From a virus: a stretch of 63,934 bases of DNA. The notes beneath the pieces were generated by a model. The model saw only the letters and a program-made list of their open reading frames with translations, was not told where the DNA came from and ran no database searches. The stretch is taken from positions 1-63,934 of the IMG/VR virus record IMGVR_UViG_3300036978_000814; one strand, 5' to 3'. Positions 1-6,779 of the stretch are shown in pieces; position 1 is the stretch's first letter; each line of letters starts with the position of its first letter. A program made the translations under genes and the position numbers.

Positions 1-127
1 CCCCCCCACCCCCCGGGCTCCCACCTGAAAATTAGTTTGCCCCGTCCGGATTCCGCTATCGTTTTTTACTATTCACGAAAAACGAAAATCGTTTTATCCG
101 CTCAGGATTGTCTCAATTTTCTGCCGG
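1..127. repeat. Left copy of 127-bp terminal direct repeat
   Basis: Bases 1-127 are identical to 63808-63934, beginning with a run of seven C, A, six C, GGG and ending in TTTTCTGCCGG. A repeat of exactly 127 bases at both ends of a contig is typical of an assembler closing a circle with a 127-mer, so I read the genome as circular or circularly permuted, with a unit of about 63,807 bp. A true short terminal repeat is less likely but not excluded. Confidence 0.95.
79..95. promoter_or_regulatory. 17-bp palindrome, operator-like site 1
   Basis: AAAACGA-AAA-TCGTTTT has 7-bp arms with a 3-bp spacer. It matches the site at 62061-62077 at 16 of 17 positions. An overlapping longer inverted pair (CGTTTTT at 60-66 and AAAAACG at 78-84) lies beside it. 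It touches the stop codon of the minus-strand glycosyltransferase (TAA at 94-96). It may be a binding site for a dimeric regulator or, less likely given its AT-rich stem, a transcription terminator. The same bases recur at 63886-63902 in the terminal repeat. Confidence 0.5.
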
Positions 128-924
128 ATCTGAGACGTTACCCCGGCACGGCTCCAAAAGTACTGAACCGGCGAGACCAACGGTCGCAATTCGACCCGGT
201 CACCAAAGTGCCAAATGTTGCGCTGACCCTCACCCAACTTCCACTCAGGCTTCGTGTCGTAAAAAGGCCCCGGCGTCTCCAGCCGAGTAACGATCTGGTA
301 CCGGTCGGCATCGTACTCCAAAGCGAACGCCCCCAACGTGGGGAACTCAGCATAAGTTTGTGGAAACTCGTTTCTCTGGAGCAGCACGTACTGGGTGAAC
401 GGGTAGTGGTGGCGTTCCTCGATGTGGCGGCGCATCCGCCCGTAGAGATCAACGTGGAACACGCTGGGGTGCCGGACCATCGTCTCCCATTGCACGTTTA
501 ACCCCAGCGCGTACTCCGCGCAGTTCCTCCAAGAGTAACGTGCGTGGTACTCGCGGAAGTCCTCGAAATGCTCCCGCAAGAGGATGGGCTTCCCACCCTC
601 CAGAAAGGTATCCAGCGAGAACGGCTCCTTAAAGAAGCAGTCCGAGTCGATATGGACGATCAGGTCCCTATCGCGCGGGCACCACAAGTCTGCCTCACAC
701 TTGCAGACTTGGTGGTGGAGAAAACCCTTGGACTCCGACTCGTAGTACGACCGGAGCGTGCAACCGTGCCGGTCGGCCAGAGGCTTGAAGAGTTGCTCGT
801 CCCGCGTGGGGACAACGATCGTGATGCCGGCAAAGCCCCGTCCGAATTTGGCAATCGACTGGAGCGTGTACGAGGTGAACTCGTAGTCGTTACCGTACGT
901 GACGAGGAAAATCTCGGCCTTCAC
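94..924 (-). CDS. Glycosyltransferase-like protein (GT-A fold, DxD)
   Basis: This 276-residue protein opens with a beta-strand and loop typical of nucleotide-sugar transferases (IFLVTYGNDYEF) and has a DxD-type metal/nucleotide motif, HIDSDCFF, at residues 91-98. It resembles the DUF6492 type of bacterial and phage glycosyltransferases. It is the last gene of the minus-strand cluster beginning with the methyltransferase at 5.7 kb. No signal peptide or membrane segment is visible, so it should act in the cytoplasm. The acceptor is unknown; one of the virion collagen-like fibres or the capsid is a reasonable guess, given three further glycosyltransferases in the genome. Confidence 0.7.
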   Translation of the reverse strand: MKAEIFLVTYGNDYEFTSYTLQSIAKFGRGFAGITIVVPTRDEQLFKPLADRHGCTLRSYYESESKGFLHHQVCKCEADLWCPRDRDLIVHIDSDCFFKEPFSLDTFLEGGKPILLREHFEDFREYHARYSWRNCAEYALGLNVQWETMVRHPSVFHVDLYGRMRRHIEERHHYPFTQYVLLQRNEFPQTYAEFPTLGAFALEYDADRYQIVTRLETPGPFYDTKPEWKLGEGQRNIWHFGDRVELRPLVSPVQYFWSRAGVTSQIRQKIETILSG

Positions 925-925
925 T

Positions 926-1183
926 TCAGCAAGACCAAGCCTTCCGGCTCCAGTAGTTCGCGCTCAATTTGCCTTCGCCGCCCTTGATGCCGCCGGACCT
1001 CGCGCAGTACGACGACTTGCGCGCAGGCTGGTCCTTCTTGATCGACATCTTGGGGTCACCGTAGCGGACGAGCCGCACCTTGTTCCCCACCTTGGCCAAC
1101 ACGGCGGACTTCTTGGGCCCGCCCGGAGTACGCTTCGGCTTGTTGTAGCCGGCAAAAACCATCCCTCGGTATTTGATGCTCAC
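926..1183 (-). CDS. Small basic conserved phage protein (DUF6321-like)
   Basis: This 85-residue, Lys/Arg-rich protein starts with GTG in a GTGA overlap with the upstream stop. The layout (GYNKPKRTPGG, then KVRLVRYGDPKMSIKKD, then a C-terminal YWSRKAW) matches a small protein family known from cyanophages and other marine phages, which I recall as DUF6321. The function is unknown; the charge suggests nucleic-acid contact. The family assignment is from memory of the motif. Confidence 0.6.
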   Translation of the reverse strand: MSIKYRGMVFAGYNKPKRTPGGPKKSAVLAKVGNKVRLVRYGDPKMSIKKDQPARKSSYCARSGGIKGGEGKLSANYWSRKAWSC

Positions 1184-1443
1184 GACAGGTTGGTAGCCAG
1201 AGTGACATCTCTGGTCAATCTCCCGTATATCCTCTCACCGCCCTTCCGCACAATGACGTGAGTGCAATCCGACTGGAGCTCCTTCATCATCACGATTCGC
1301 TCATCGAGCAGCAGGTTCCGCATAAAGCACTTTCCGCCAGCTTTGAACAACAGCATCTGATCCAGCGCCTCCATAACCGTTGGATTGCACTCGATCTGGG
1401 GGTCGATCTGGAAGCTATTCCCCGACGGGAGGTTGTTAGTCAC
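1180..1443 (-). CDS. Hypothetical protein, 87 aa
   Basis: I place the start at the GTG at 1443, which overlaps the preceding stop as GTGA and leaves 87 residues. Upstream in-frame starts would run deep into the previous gene. The protein has no motif I recognise; it contains a hydrophobic stretch around MEALDQMLLFKAGG and ends in a mixed charged region. It lies in a chain of four small genes linked by 4-base GTGA overlaps, so it is probably translationally coupled to its neighbours. Confidence 0.55.
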   Translation of the reverse strand: MTNNLPSGNSFQIDPQIECNPTVMEALDQMLLFKAGGKCFMRNLLLDERIVMMKELQSDCTHVIVRKGGERIYGRLTRDVTLATNLS

Positions 1444-1652
1444 GGCACGAGTTTTTTGTCGATGCCCCGTTTCTCCGCGAGCCACAACCGTTCCTCCCGG
1501 GTAAGGCCAATACGGAGCAGGCCGAGCCGATCGGACTGGGTGCGGATGAGGGTTGGTTGAACCCGCAGTTCCGACGCGATCGTTTTGTGCGGTCGCATCT
1601 CCAGCAGCATCTTGCAGATTTTGTCCCCTAACGGATGACGGAATTGGCTCAC
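1440..1652 (-). CDS. Small HTH-like protein, paralogue B
   Basis: This is a 70-residue protein starting with GTG at 1652 (VSQFRHPLGDKIC). It is clearly paralogous to its immediate upstream neighbour at 1649-1861: same length, same order of LGDKICKMLLEMRPHK, LRVQPTLIRTQSDRLGLLR and LTREERLWLAEKRGID. The middle part looks like a helix-turn-helix in which a short helix precedes a recognition helix containing RxQxxRLGLLR. It may be a DNA-binding regulator or a small terminase-like protein. The two copies overlap by GTGA. Confidence 0.65.
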   Translation of the reverse strand: MSQFRHPLGDKICKMLLEMRPHKTIASELRVQPTLIRTQSDRLGLLRIGLTREERLWLAEKRGIDKKLVP

Positions 1653-1861
1653 GGCAGACACCTCCGGTCGATGCCGCGGGCGTCCGCGATCCGAATGCGC
1701 TCTTCCAGCGTAAGGGATACGCGCAGCAGGCCGAGGCGTCGCATTTGGTTCCGGACCACGGCGCCGCCTACCCCCAGCTCGTTGCAGATGACCTTGGTCG
1801 GCTGCATCTCCATCAGCATCCGGCAAACTTCTTCACCCTTGGGGTGAATGGGATAGCTCAC
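1649..1861 (-). CDS. Small HTH-like protein, paralogue A
   Basis: This 70-residue protein starts with ATG and is the tandem duplicate of the gene at 1440-1652. The shared pattern is a helix (GEEVCRMLMEMQPTK), a turn and a probable recognition helix (GAVVRNQMRRLGLLR), then LTLEERIRIADARGIDRR. The conserved positions read RLGLLRxxLTxEERxxxAxxRGIDxxxxP in both copies. It is likely a small DNA-binding protein. The upstream gene (lysozyme-like) ends within its first codons by a 4-base overlap, so the pair is part of one transcript. Confidence 0.65.
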   Translation of the reverse strand: MSYPIHPKGEEVCRMLMEMQPTKVICNELGVGGAVVRNQMRRLGLLRVSLTLEERIRIADARGIDRRCLP

Positions 1862-2250
1862 GGCTGACCTCCCTTCAATGCCTCAAACAGGTTCTGGACT
1901 CGTTCTCCGTACTTACACTTTTTCTTATCTCGACGTAGGTTCATCGCGCCGGTGAAGCCCTTGTTCCAGATGGAGCCCATCAGGTAGGGCGTGGGCTCGA
2001 TCCCCATCGTGTGCAGCTTGCGGGCGTAACGCTGAATCCGTTGAGCCGCGATAGCCTTGGCGGTAGCACGGATCTTGGCGTGACTGTAAGGCAGCTTGGT
2101 CTCCTCCCTCCAAGTGTTGGCGGTAAACTGGAGGCCCCCACCCGGGTACGACCAAGGGGTGTTCTCGGCCTGCTCGATAGCGGTGATCAGCTTCTGAGTG
2201 TCAGGTTCGCCGGCCAGACCGACAAACATCGCGATGATGGCGGTCTTCAT
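1858..2250 (-). CDS. Lysozyme/transglycosylase-like protein (putative endolysin)
   Basis: I start at the ATG at 2250, which overlaps the recombinase stop as ATGA and gives 130 residues. The segment LITAIEQAENTPW followed by GGGLQFTANTW has the look of the goose-lysozyme/SLT core: a catalytic Glu on a helix, then a G-x-LQ-x-T beta-hairpin. A later AAQRIQRYARKL helix and a MGSIWNKGF segment fit the rest of such a fold. The N-terminus (TAIIAMFVGLAG) is mildly hydrophobic and could be a weak export signal. A role in cell-wall degradation is inferred; no other endolysin is evident. Confidence 0.5.
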   Translation of the reverse strand: MKTAIIAMFVGLAGEPDTQKLITAIEQAENTPWSYPGGGLQFTANTWREETKLPYSHAKIRATAKAIAAQRIQRYARKLHTMGIEPTPYLMGSIWNKGFTGAMNLRRDKKKCKYGERVQNLFEALKGGQP

Positions 2251-2864
2251 ACGACCTCCTTCACCTTTAGCCGGCGCTGTTTCTGAGCAAGACGGAAGGC
2301 GGTTGATACCGAGATGCCTCCGAGTCGGGTAGCCAGTTCCCGCAACTGGTGACCACCTTCGGCCAGCCATTGGCGGGTGACCTCCTCGTGGTTCTTGATC
2401 AGCCGTTCGGACGGGCGGCCCAAGGTCTTGCCCCGGTTCTTGGCTGCGGCCAGCCCGGCCTTGGTGCGCTCGACGATCAAGCTGCGCTCGAACTCGGCTA
2501 CGGCGGCCAGAACGTGCATCTGGAGCCGACCTGCCGGGTTAGACTTGGACGTATCGATACCCTGACCGGGGCAGACCAGCGCGACCCCGTGCTTGTCGAA
2601 CTCGGCCACCAATTGTGCGAAGTGCGACAGGGAACGGGCCAGCCGGTCCATCTTGACCACCACTACGGCGTCGAAGTGGTGCTGACGGATGCGGGACATC
2701 ATCAGGTCAAGCGACACCCGGCTCGACTTGGAGCCGGACACCACGTCGGTGAACTCGGCGGCGACTTCCCATCCACGGTTCTGGACGTACGAGCGCAGCT
2801 CCTCTTGTTGGGGCTGGACGGTTTGGTCTCCGGTGGAGACTCGGTAGTACAAGGCAGTTTTCAT
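2247..2864 (-). CDS. Serine recombinase (resolvase/invertase family)
   Basis: This 205-residue protein has the resolvase/invertase N-terminal domain: ALYYRVST with the catalytic Ser at residue 10, then VVVVKMDRLARSLS with the conserved Arg pair, GxxxVCPGQGIDTS, and the long E-helix region. The C-terminal part (HQLRELATRLGGISVSTAFRL) is a helix-turn-helix of the Hin/Gin type. Length is normal for a small resolvase or DNA invertase rather than a large serine integrase. It could resolve genome multimers, invert a segment or make phage variants. No crossover sites were identified. Confidence 0.9.
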   Translation of the reverse strand: MKTALYYRVSTGDQTVQPQQEELRSYVQNRGWEVAAEFTDVVSGSKSSRVSLDLMMSRIRQHHFDAVVVVKMDRLARSLSHFAQLVAEFDKHGVALVCPGQGIDTSKSNPAGRLQMHVLAAVAEFERSLIVERTKAGLAAAKNRGKTLGRPSERLIKNHEEVTRQWLAEGGHQLRELATRLGGISVSTAFRLAQKQRRLKVKEVV

Positions 2865-2906
2865 AACGCCTCGACCGTAGTTCGATGACCGACGGAGTAA
2901 AGAAAA

Positions 2907-3101
2907 TTATTGAGATTTCTGCTTCGGAGCCCGGAAATCTCCTTCGACCGGCTTGTTGCCGGCCGCGAACCACCGCACCACGTCGAAGGTGCTCTTCAGG
3001 TTCTGCTCGGCCATAATCCGCAGGATGGCGTTCCGCTCGTGCGGGTAACACGCAAATGCCATCGTAATGGCAAGTGGCTTATTCTTAGTAGTTTGAGTCA
3101 T
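2907..3101 (-). CDS. Hypothetical protein, 64 aa
   Basis: A 64-residue protein with its ATG two bases after the terminase stop (TGA-TT-ATG). It contains one amphipathic helical region (HERNAILRIMAEQNLKSTFDVVRWFAAG) that could be a small DNA-binding or adaptor fold, but I do not recognise the family. Position directly behind the large terminase might suggest a packaging-related role; this is only context. Confidence 0.5.
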   Translation of the reverse strand: MTQTTKNKPLAITMAFACYPHERNAILRIMAEQNLKSTFDVVRWFAAGNKPVEGDFRAPKQKSQ

Positions 3102-3103
3102 AA

Positions 3104-5086
3104 TCAGTCTTTCATCAGGTCTGCCACTTGCTGAACGTCGTCGTCGAGTCCGGACATATTCGATCCGCCGAAAGCGATCTCGAAACCTTCCCAGCCACCC
3201 GTCTCCCTTGGCGCGGCCGGCAGGTCCCGGGTGTCCTTGGCCCGGGGCACGAGCGACGGCACCCTCATCCGTGCGACGTGGAGCATAATCAGGAACGAGT
3301 CAGCCCGGTCAGGCGAGGTTTCGCCCGTGCGGCCCTTGTAGGCGTCCTTGGCCTCGACCGACTGCTTCTTGCCGATCCCGACCTTCATCCCGCCGCGGCG
3401 CCCGGCCAGCTCTTCGCTGGTCTTCTGGTCTACGCCCCGGCCGATCCGGACGATGTCGTACTCAAAGAGCTTGGCCCCAGCCATCCACAACTCGGTTGCA
3501 ATGCGGTCGTACAGCTCCTTGGGCGTCTGGGTGTCTTCGTCCGCGATTTTCACCTCGCTGGGCGATGCCGCGTACTCGACTCCCACAATCGGCGCTGCTC
3601 CGTCGTCGGTCTCAGCCAACGGCGCCACCTTGTCCTTCCATTGCCGGCGGATCACGTCGTGGACGCCTCGGCCGGTACCAGTCTTGTCGATGCCGAAGTT
3701 CTCGGCCTTGATGCTCAGTTGCCGGCAACGGGCCATATTCTCGTCGGCCACGTCCTGAGTATCGCCGTGGGGGAGGATCATCGTCCCGTCGGCTTGGATC
3801 TTCACCGCCGGCTCAGGCAGGTCGTGCTTCTCGCCCTTGTAGTCGACCCAGCCGACTGCGCGTCCGACTCGACCGATCGTCATCGCCGGCAAGTCGCCCG
3901 TGAACGCAGGGTCAGAACCAGCGATCGAGATGGTGGGCCCGTCGAAGATCCAGTCGCCCTCCGCTCGTCGCAGATGGTTCGAGTTGATGATGGTCGTCTG
4001 GACGCCGGTCTTGGGGAACCGGCCGTACACGTACGTGTAAACGTTCGGGTGCTGGTCATTGCCGCCAGCTTGAGAGCGGATGATCTTCTGCACGCCCTCG
4101 TGGGTGATCATACGAGGGAAGATGGTCTTCTTGGCCATCACGTTCTCCGTCCTCATCGCGTTGATCGAGATGACGTGCCATCCCGTCTCCGACTCCCACT
4201 CCTCCTGCTCGTCGGAGATCGCGTCCCACCCACCGACCGGCTTGCAGTTCAGGCCGTACCGGGACCACTCGTCCTTCGGATTGGCCGCGGCCATAATTTT
4301 GATGTGCTCGACCGAGTCGTCGACCGAGGACAACAAGTTGGGAGTTTCGTCGAAGATGTTGGCCGGGATTTCCTGCGCCTCGTCGAGGAGAATCCGCAGT
4401 CGAGAGTTGTCTCCAAAAAGTGGATGCGGGGGCCGGTTCTTGATCTTGGCGCCCTTCAGTTTACCGCGGGATTTCGGGCCGCCGGGGATGACGAGCACGA
4501 AGATTCCCATACCTCGTTTCTTATCGAGGGAAATGGACTCCGAGTCCACATTGCCGGGCAGCGGCAGCACCGCCTCGGTGTGCAGACGCACGATGTCGGC
4601 GTAGAGGTTCTTCTCGACGTGGTCCTGAGAGTTGGAGGCGACTTCGATGCGGGTCCACTCCGGGTCGAGCAGCCAGTCGAGCACGCACCACGCGGACGGA
4701 GTGAACGTTTTTCCGACCGAGCCGCAGCCCATCACGTTGATCTGGTTCTTCGTGAACAGCGCGCCCCACATCAGTTGCGCCGCACGCGGCTCAGGCGTAA
4801 ACGTCTTGGGCCCCCACAGCACCAGCGCCGCGCCCACGTAGTCGCGAGCGTAGAGTAGCGAGTACACGTACGCCCACGCCATCGCCATCATATCGTCCTT
4901 CGACTTGATGGGGCGCTGAAGCGCGGCGTTGTTGGCGATGTAACGCTTGAAGGACCGATCCTTCAGCATCCGCTCCAACGCCTTGACGAGCGCGTCCGGG
5001 TTTTCCGTTTCCCGGTAAAGGAACAGATGCTGATGGATGAACCGCAGGTCAGCCCTGCGGTTCTTGTCAGGAATTATTACGGGCAT
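3104..5086 (-). CDS. Terminase large subunit (packaging ATPase-nuclease)
   Basis: This 660-residue protein is the DNA-packaging motor. It has a Walker A motif GCGSVGKT (residues 120-127), Walker B ILLDEAQE (232-239), and a C-terminal RNase H-like nuclease with acidic motifs GSDPAFTGD (D392), FGIDKTGTG (D467) and SPDRADSF (D593/D596). It couples ATP hydrolysis to pushing DNA through the portal and cuts concatemers. It is on the minus strand, apart from the portal and capsid genes on the plus strand, which is unusual but known. Its start overlaps the end of the methyltransferase gene by 20 bases. Confidence 0.93.
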   Translation of the reverse strand: MPVIIPDKNRRADLRFIHQHLFLYRETENPDALVKALERMLKDRSFKRYIANNAALQRPIKSKDDMMAMAWAYVYSLLYARDYVGAALVLWGPKTFTPEPRAAQLMWGALFTKNQINVMGCGSVGKTFTPSAWCVLDWLLDPEWTRIEVASNSQDHVEKNLYADIVRLHTEAVLPLPGNVDSESISLDKKRGMGIFVLVIPGGPKSRGKLKGAKIKNRPPHPLFGDNSRLRILLDEAQEIPANIFDETPNLLSSVDDSVEHIKIMAAANPKDEWSRYGLNCKPVGGWDAISDEQEEWESETGWHVISINAMRTENVMAKKTIFPRMITHEGVQKIIRSQAGGNDQHPNVYTYVYGRFPKTGVQTTIINSNHLRRAEGDWIFDGPTISIAGSDPAFTGDLPAMTIGRVGRAVGWVDYKGEKHDLPEPAVKIQADGTMILPHGDTQDVADENMARCRQLSIKAENFGIDKTGTGRGVHDVIRRQWKDKVAPLAETDDGAAPIVGVEYAASPSEVKIADEDTQTPKELYDRIATELWMAGAKLFEYDIVRIGRGVDQKTSEELAGRRGGMKVGIGKKQSVEAKDAYKGRTGETSPDRADSFLIMLHVARMRVPSLVPRAKDTRDLPAAPRETGGWEGFEIAFGGSNMSGLDDDVQQVADLMKD

Positions 5087-5675
5087 AGACGAAATGGCCG
5101 TGGAACGCTCGGCCCCAGCATCCGCCCTCGCCCTGCTGCTCGGAAACTTGGCCCTGCATACCGATCCACTCCTCCAGCTTGGCCTGAGTCAGCGCCTGCG
5201 GGTGACCCGGGTACGCGGGCAGGTCGATCCACTCAAACATCCGCAGGCTCGGCGCCAGACGCTTGGCGTTGGCGATGATCTTGGCCGGGTCCTCCGTGTG
5301 CTGGAGCACGTTGTAGATCCACACCTCGTCGAACGAGTTGGCCGGAAAATCGTCGAGCCCTTCGCCTGCGCGGCGGTAGAACGCGACGTTGGCCACCGCG
5401 TAGCGCAGGGCTACCCAGTCGGGGAACCGGCAGGGGTCGACGACGACGCCGGCGGAGTTCACGCACTTGAGCAGGAGCGACACCGGCCCACCGCCAATGT
5501 CTAAAATCCGTTTACCCTTGAGATCGTAACCCATTCCGATCGCGGAGACTTGGGTCATTTCCAGCCCCATATGCCTCGCGTAGACCTGTTGTTTCAGCTC
5601 TTCGCTGATCGTGTTGAGGCAGTTGCCCCAGAATTCTTGTTCAAATTGCTGTGCTTCGGTCCAAGGTGATGACAT
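5067..5675 (-). CDS. SAM-dependent methyltransferase (class I)
   Basis: I use the ATG at 5675 (MSSPWTEAQQ), giving 202 residues; a GTG about eight codons upstream is an alternative. Motif I for S-adenosylmethionine is clear, ILDIGGGPVSLLLK (residues 57-70), followed by the acidic VVDPCRFP and an FDEVWIYNVLQHTEDP segment as in Methyltransf_11/23-type enzymes. No DPPY or NPPY motif of adenine/cytosine-N4 DNA methylases and no PC motif of C5 methylases is seen, so it more likely methylates a small molecule, sugar or protein. It may modify glycans made by the phage glycosyltransferases. Confidence 0.75.
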   Translation of the reverse strand: MSSPWTEAQQFEQEFWGNCLNTISEELKQQVYARHMGLEMTQVSAIGMGYDLKGKRILDIGGGPVSLLLKCVNSAGVVVDPCRFPDWVALRYAVANVAFYRRAGEGLDDFPANSFDEVWIYNVLQHTEDPAKIIANAKRLAPSLRMFEWIDLPAYPGHPQALTQAKLEEWIGMQGQVSEQQGEGGCWGRAFHGHFVYARNNS

Positions 5676-5747
5676 CGGTTTCTTGTTAAGATAATTCACG
5701 TTGCCATCAAGCTCATACTGCAAGACAAACTGCCAGACCCTCTTACT
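5676..5747. promoter_or_regulatory. Divergent intergenic region between packaging and structural clusters
   Basis: These 72 bases separate the leftward methyltransferase/terminase cluster from the rightward structural cluster and must hold promoters for at least one of them if neither is read through. The stretch has AT-rich parts but no convincing paired -35/-10 elements. The strand switch is the main evidence. Confidence 0.3.
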
Positions 5748-5897
5748 ATGCCGTTTAAGTCCAAAGCCCAAGCCCGGTATTTGTTCTCCCGCGAGCCCGA
5801 GGTCGCCAAGAAGTTCGCCAAGGAAACGCCCAAGATGAAGTCGTTGCCGGAGAAAAAGGGCGAGCAAAGCGCCGAGTATACCCGTCGTAAAAAGTGA
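5748..5897 (+). CDS. Small conserved phage protein (MPFKSKAQ type, DUF3008-like)
   Basis: This 49-residue gene begins at the ATG at 5748 and encodes MPFKSKAQARYLFSREPE and then a basic tail ending in YTRRKK. The sequence closely matches a small, widely distributed phage and bacterial family (MP[FY]KSKAQxRYL...PE[VI]AK), which I recall as DUF3008. Its function is unknown. It ends in a GTGA overlap with the next gene, making it the first gene of the plus-strand structural operon. Confidence 0.85.
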   Translation: MPFKSKAQARYLFSREPEVAKKFAKETPKMKSLPEKKGEQSAEYTRRKK

Positions 5898-6493
5898 AAC
5901 TCGGTCGGGGAAGAGTCCCACCCGGAGGGTGGCATTTCATCGTCGCTGCCAACGTCCGGTTGGAGGCGATTAACGAAGAGGAGTTGATCAAACGCATCTT
6001 CGAGTATCGTCTACGGAACAACATCCCGGTCGGCGACATCGAGCGCGACATCGACGACTACTACTGTTCGCGGTATCCGGACGCGTGCCATAGGGAGGCC
6101 AAGGACGAGCCCGGCAAGGAGCACATCCCGAGCGAGGTGGCCGAGCCGCTTCTCCAGCGAGTGTCGAGGTGGGCGGCCTTGCAAATCCACGCCCAGCCTA
6201 AGGGGGGATACGAACTTGTATCACAGGAGCAGGCCAACGCTCGCGGGCTTATTTGCGTGGGCTGCCCCAACAACCGCCATTGGCGTTCTGGTTGTTCTGG
6301 TTGCAGCAGCTCGACCGCAGCCGTGCTGGCCCAGCTCCGTAAGTTGCAGACCAGCCGGCATCAGGGTGACCTGACCGGTTGTCAGGTGTGCGGGTGGGAC
6401 AACTCTACTGCCGTCTGGATGCAGACCTCGGTGCTGCCGCTCACTCAAGGTCAGATCGACAGCTTGCCGGATCGTTGCTGGAGGAAGGGATGA
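5894..6493 (+). CDS. Cys-rich hypothetical protein preceding portal
   Basis: A 199-residue protein starting with GTG in a GTGA overlap. The N-terminal half is helical and charged; the C-terminal half has two probable zinc-binding clusters, CVGCPNNRHWRSGCSGC and CQVCGW. Proteins like this sit just upstream of the portal in other phages of this kind. The function is not known; zinc-stabilised structural or regulatory roles are possible. Confidence 0.7.
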   Translation: MKLGRGRVPPGGWHFIVAANVRLEAINEEELIKRIFEYRLRNNIPVGDIERDIDDYYCSRYPDACHREAKDEPGKEHIPSEVAEPLLQRVSRWAALQIHAQPKGGYELVSQEQANARGLICVGCPNNRHWRSGCSGCSSSTAAVLAQLRKLQTSRHQGDLTGCQVCGWDNSTAVWMQTSVLPLTQGQIDSLPDRCWRKG

Positions 6494-6774
6494 TCATCCG
6501 TTGGGACAGCCCGGTGCGTCTGGCAAAGTCCGTTTTTAGGACGGTACGATACGTTTTACAGGGCCGCCCGGCTATTGTGCCGGCCGACATCCGGGCCGAG
6601 AGATACGAGACCTGCCTGCGGTGCCCTCAGAACATCAACAGCCAATGCCGGGTCTGCACCTGCTTCATCAGCGTAAAGATCCTCTTGTCTTCTGAAAGCT
6701 GCCCGGAGAACCCTCCGCGTTGGAAAAAGTTGACATTCAGTAAACCGACAACCACATCCACCCCAGCGGTGTAA
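6490..6774 (+). CDS. Small Cys-rich protein
   Basis: A 94-residue protein starting at the ATG at 6490 in an ATGA overlap with the previous stop. The middle contains CLRCPQNINSQCRVCTCF, a compact cluster of five cysteines that looks like a zinc ribbon, followed by ISVKILLSSESCPENP. It ends five bases before the portal start. An earlier in-frame start at 6379 would overlap the preceding gene by over 100 bases, so I reject it. No function is known. Confidence 0.65.
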   Translation: MIIRWDSPVRLAKSVFRTVRYVLQGRPAIVPADIRAERYETCLRCPQNINSQCRVCTCFISVKILLSSESCPENPPRWKKLTFSKPTTTSTPAV

Positions 6775-6779
6775 TCGCA

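Noticed and set aside
2247-2864. Integrase and lysogeny module
   Set aside because: The recombinase is resolvase-size with no large C-terminal region, and no repressor/excisionase block or attachment site is evident, so temperate life is not supported.
3128-4858. Long plus-strand frame opposite the terminase (576 codons)
   Set aside because: It is an antisense shadow of a gene with clear motifs; its translation is Arg/Val/Asp-rich without any domain.
5067-5675. DNA methyltransferase that might protect CATG sites
   Set aside because: The protein lacks DNA methylase catalytic motifs, and there are no CATG sites left to protect.
6379-6774. Longer form of the Cys-rich protein before the portal
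   Set aside because: The upstream start would overlap the preceding gene by more than 100 bases; ATG 6490 gives an ATGA overlap.
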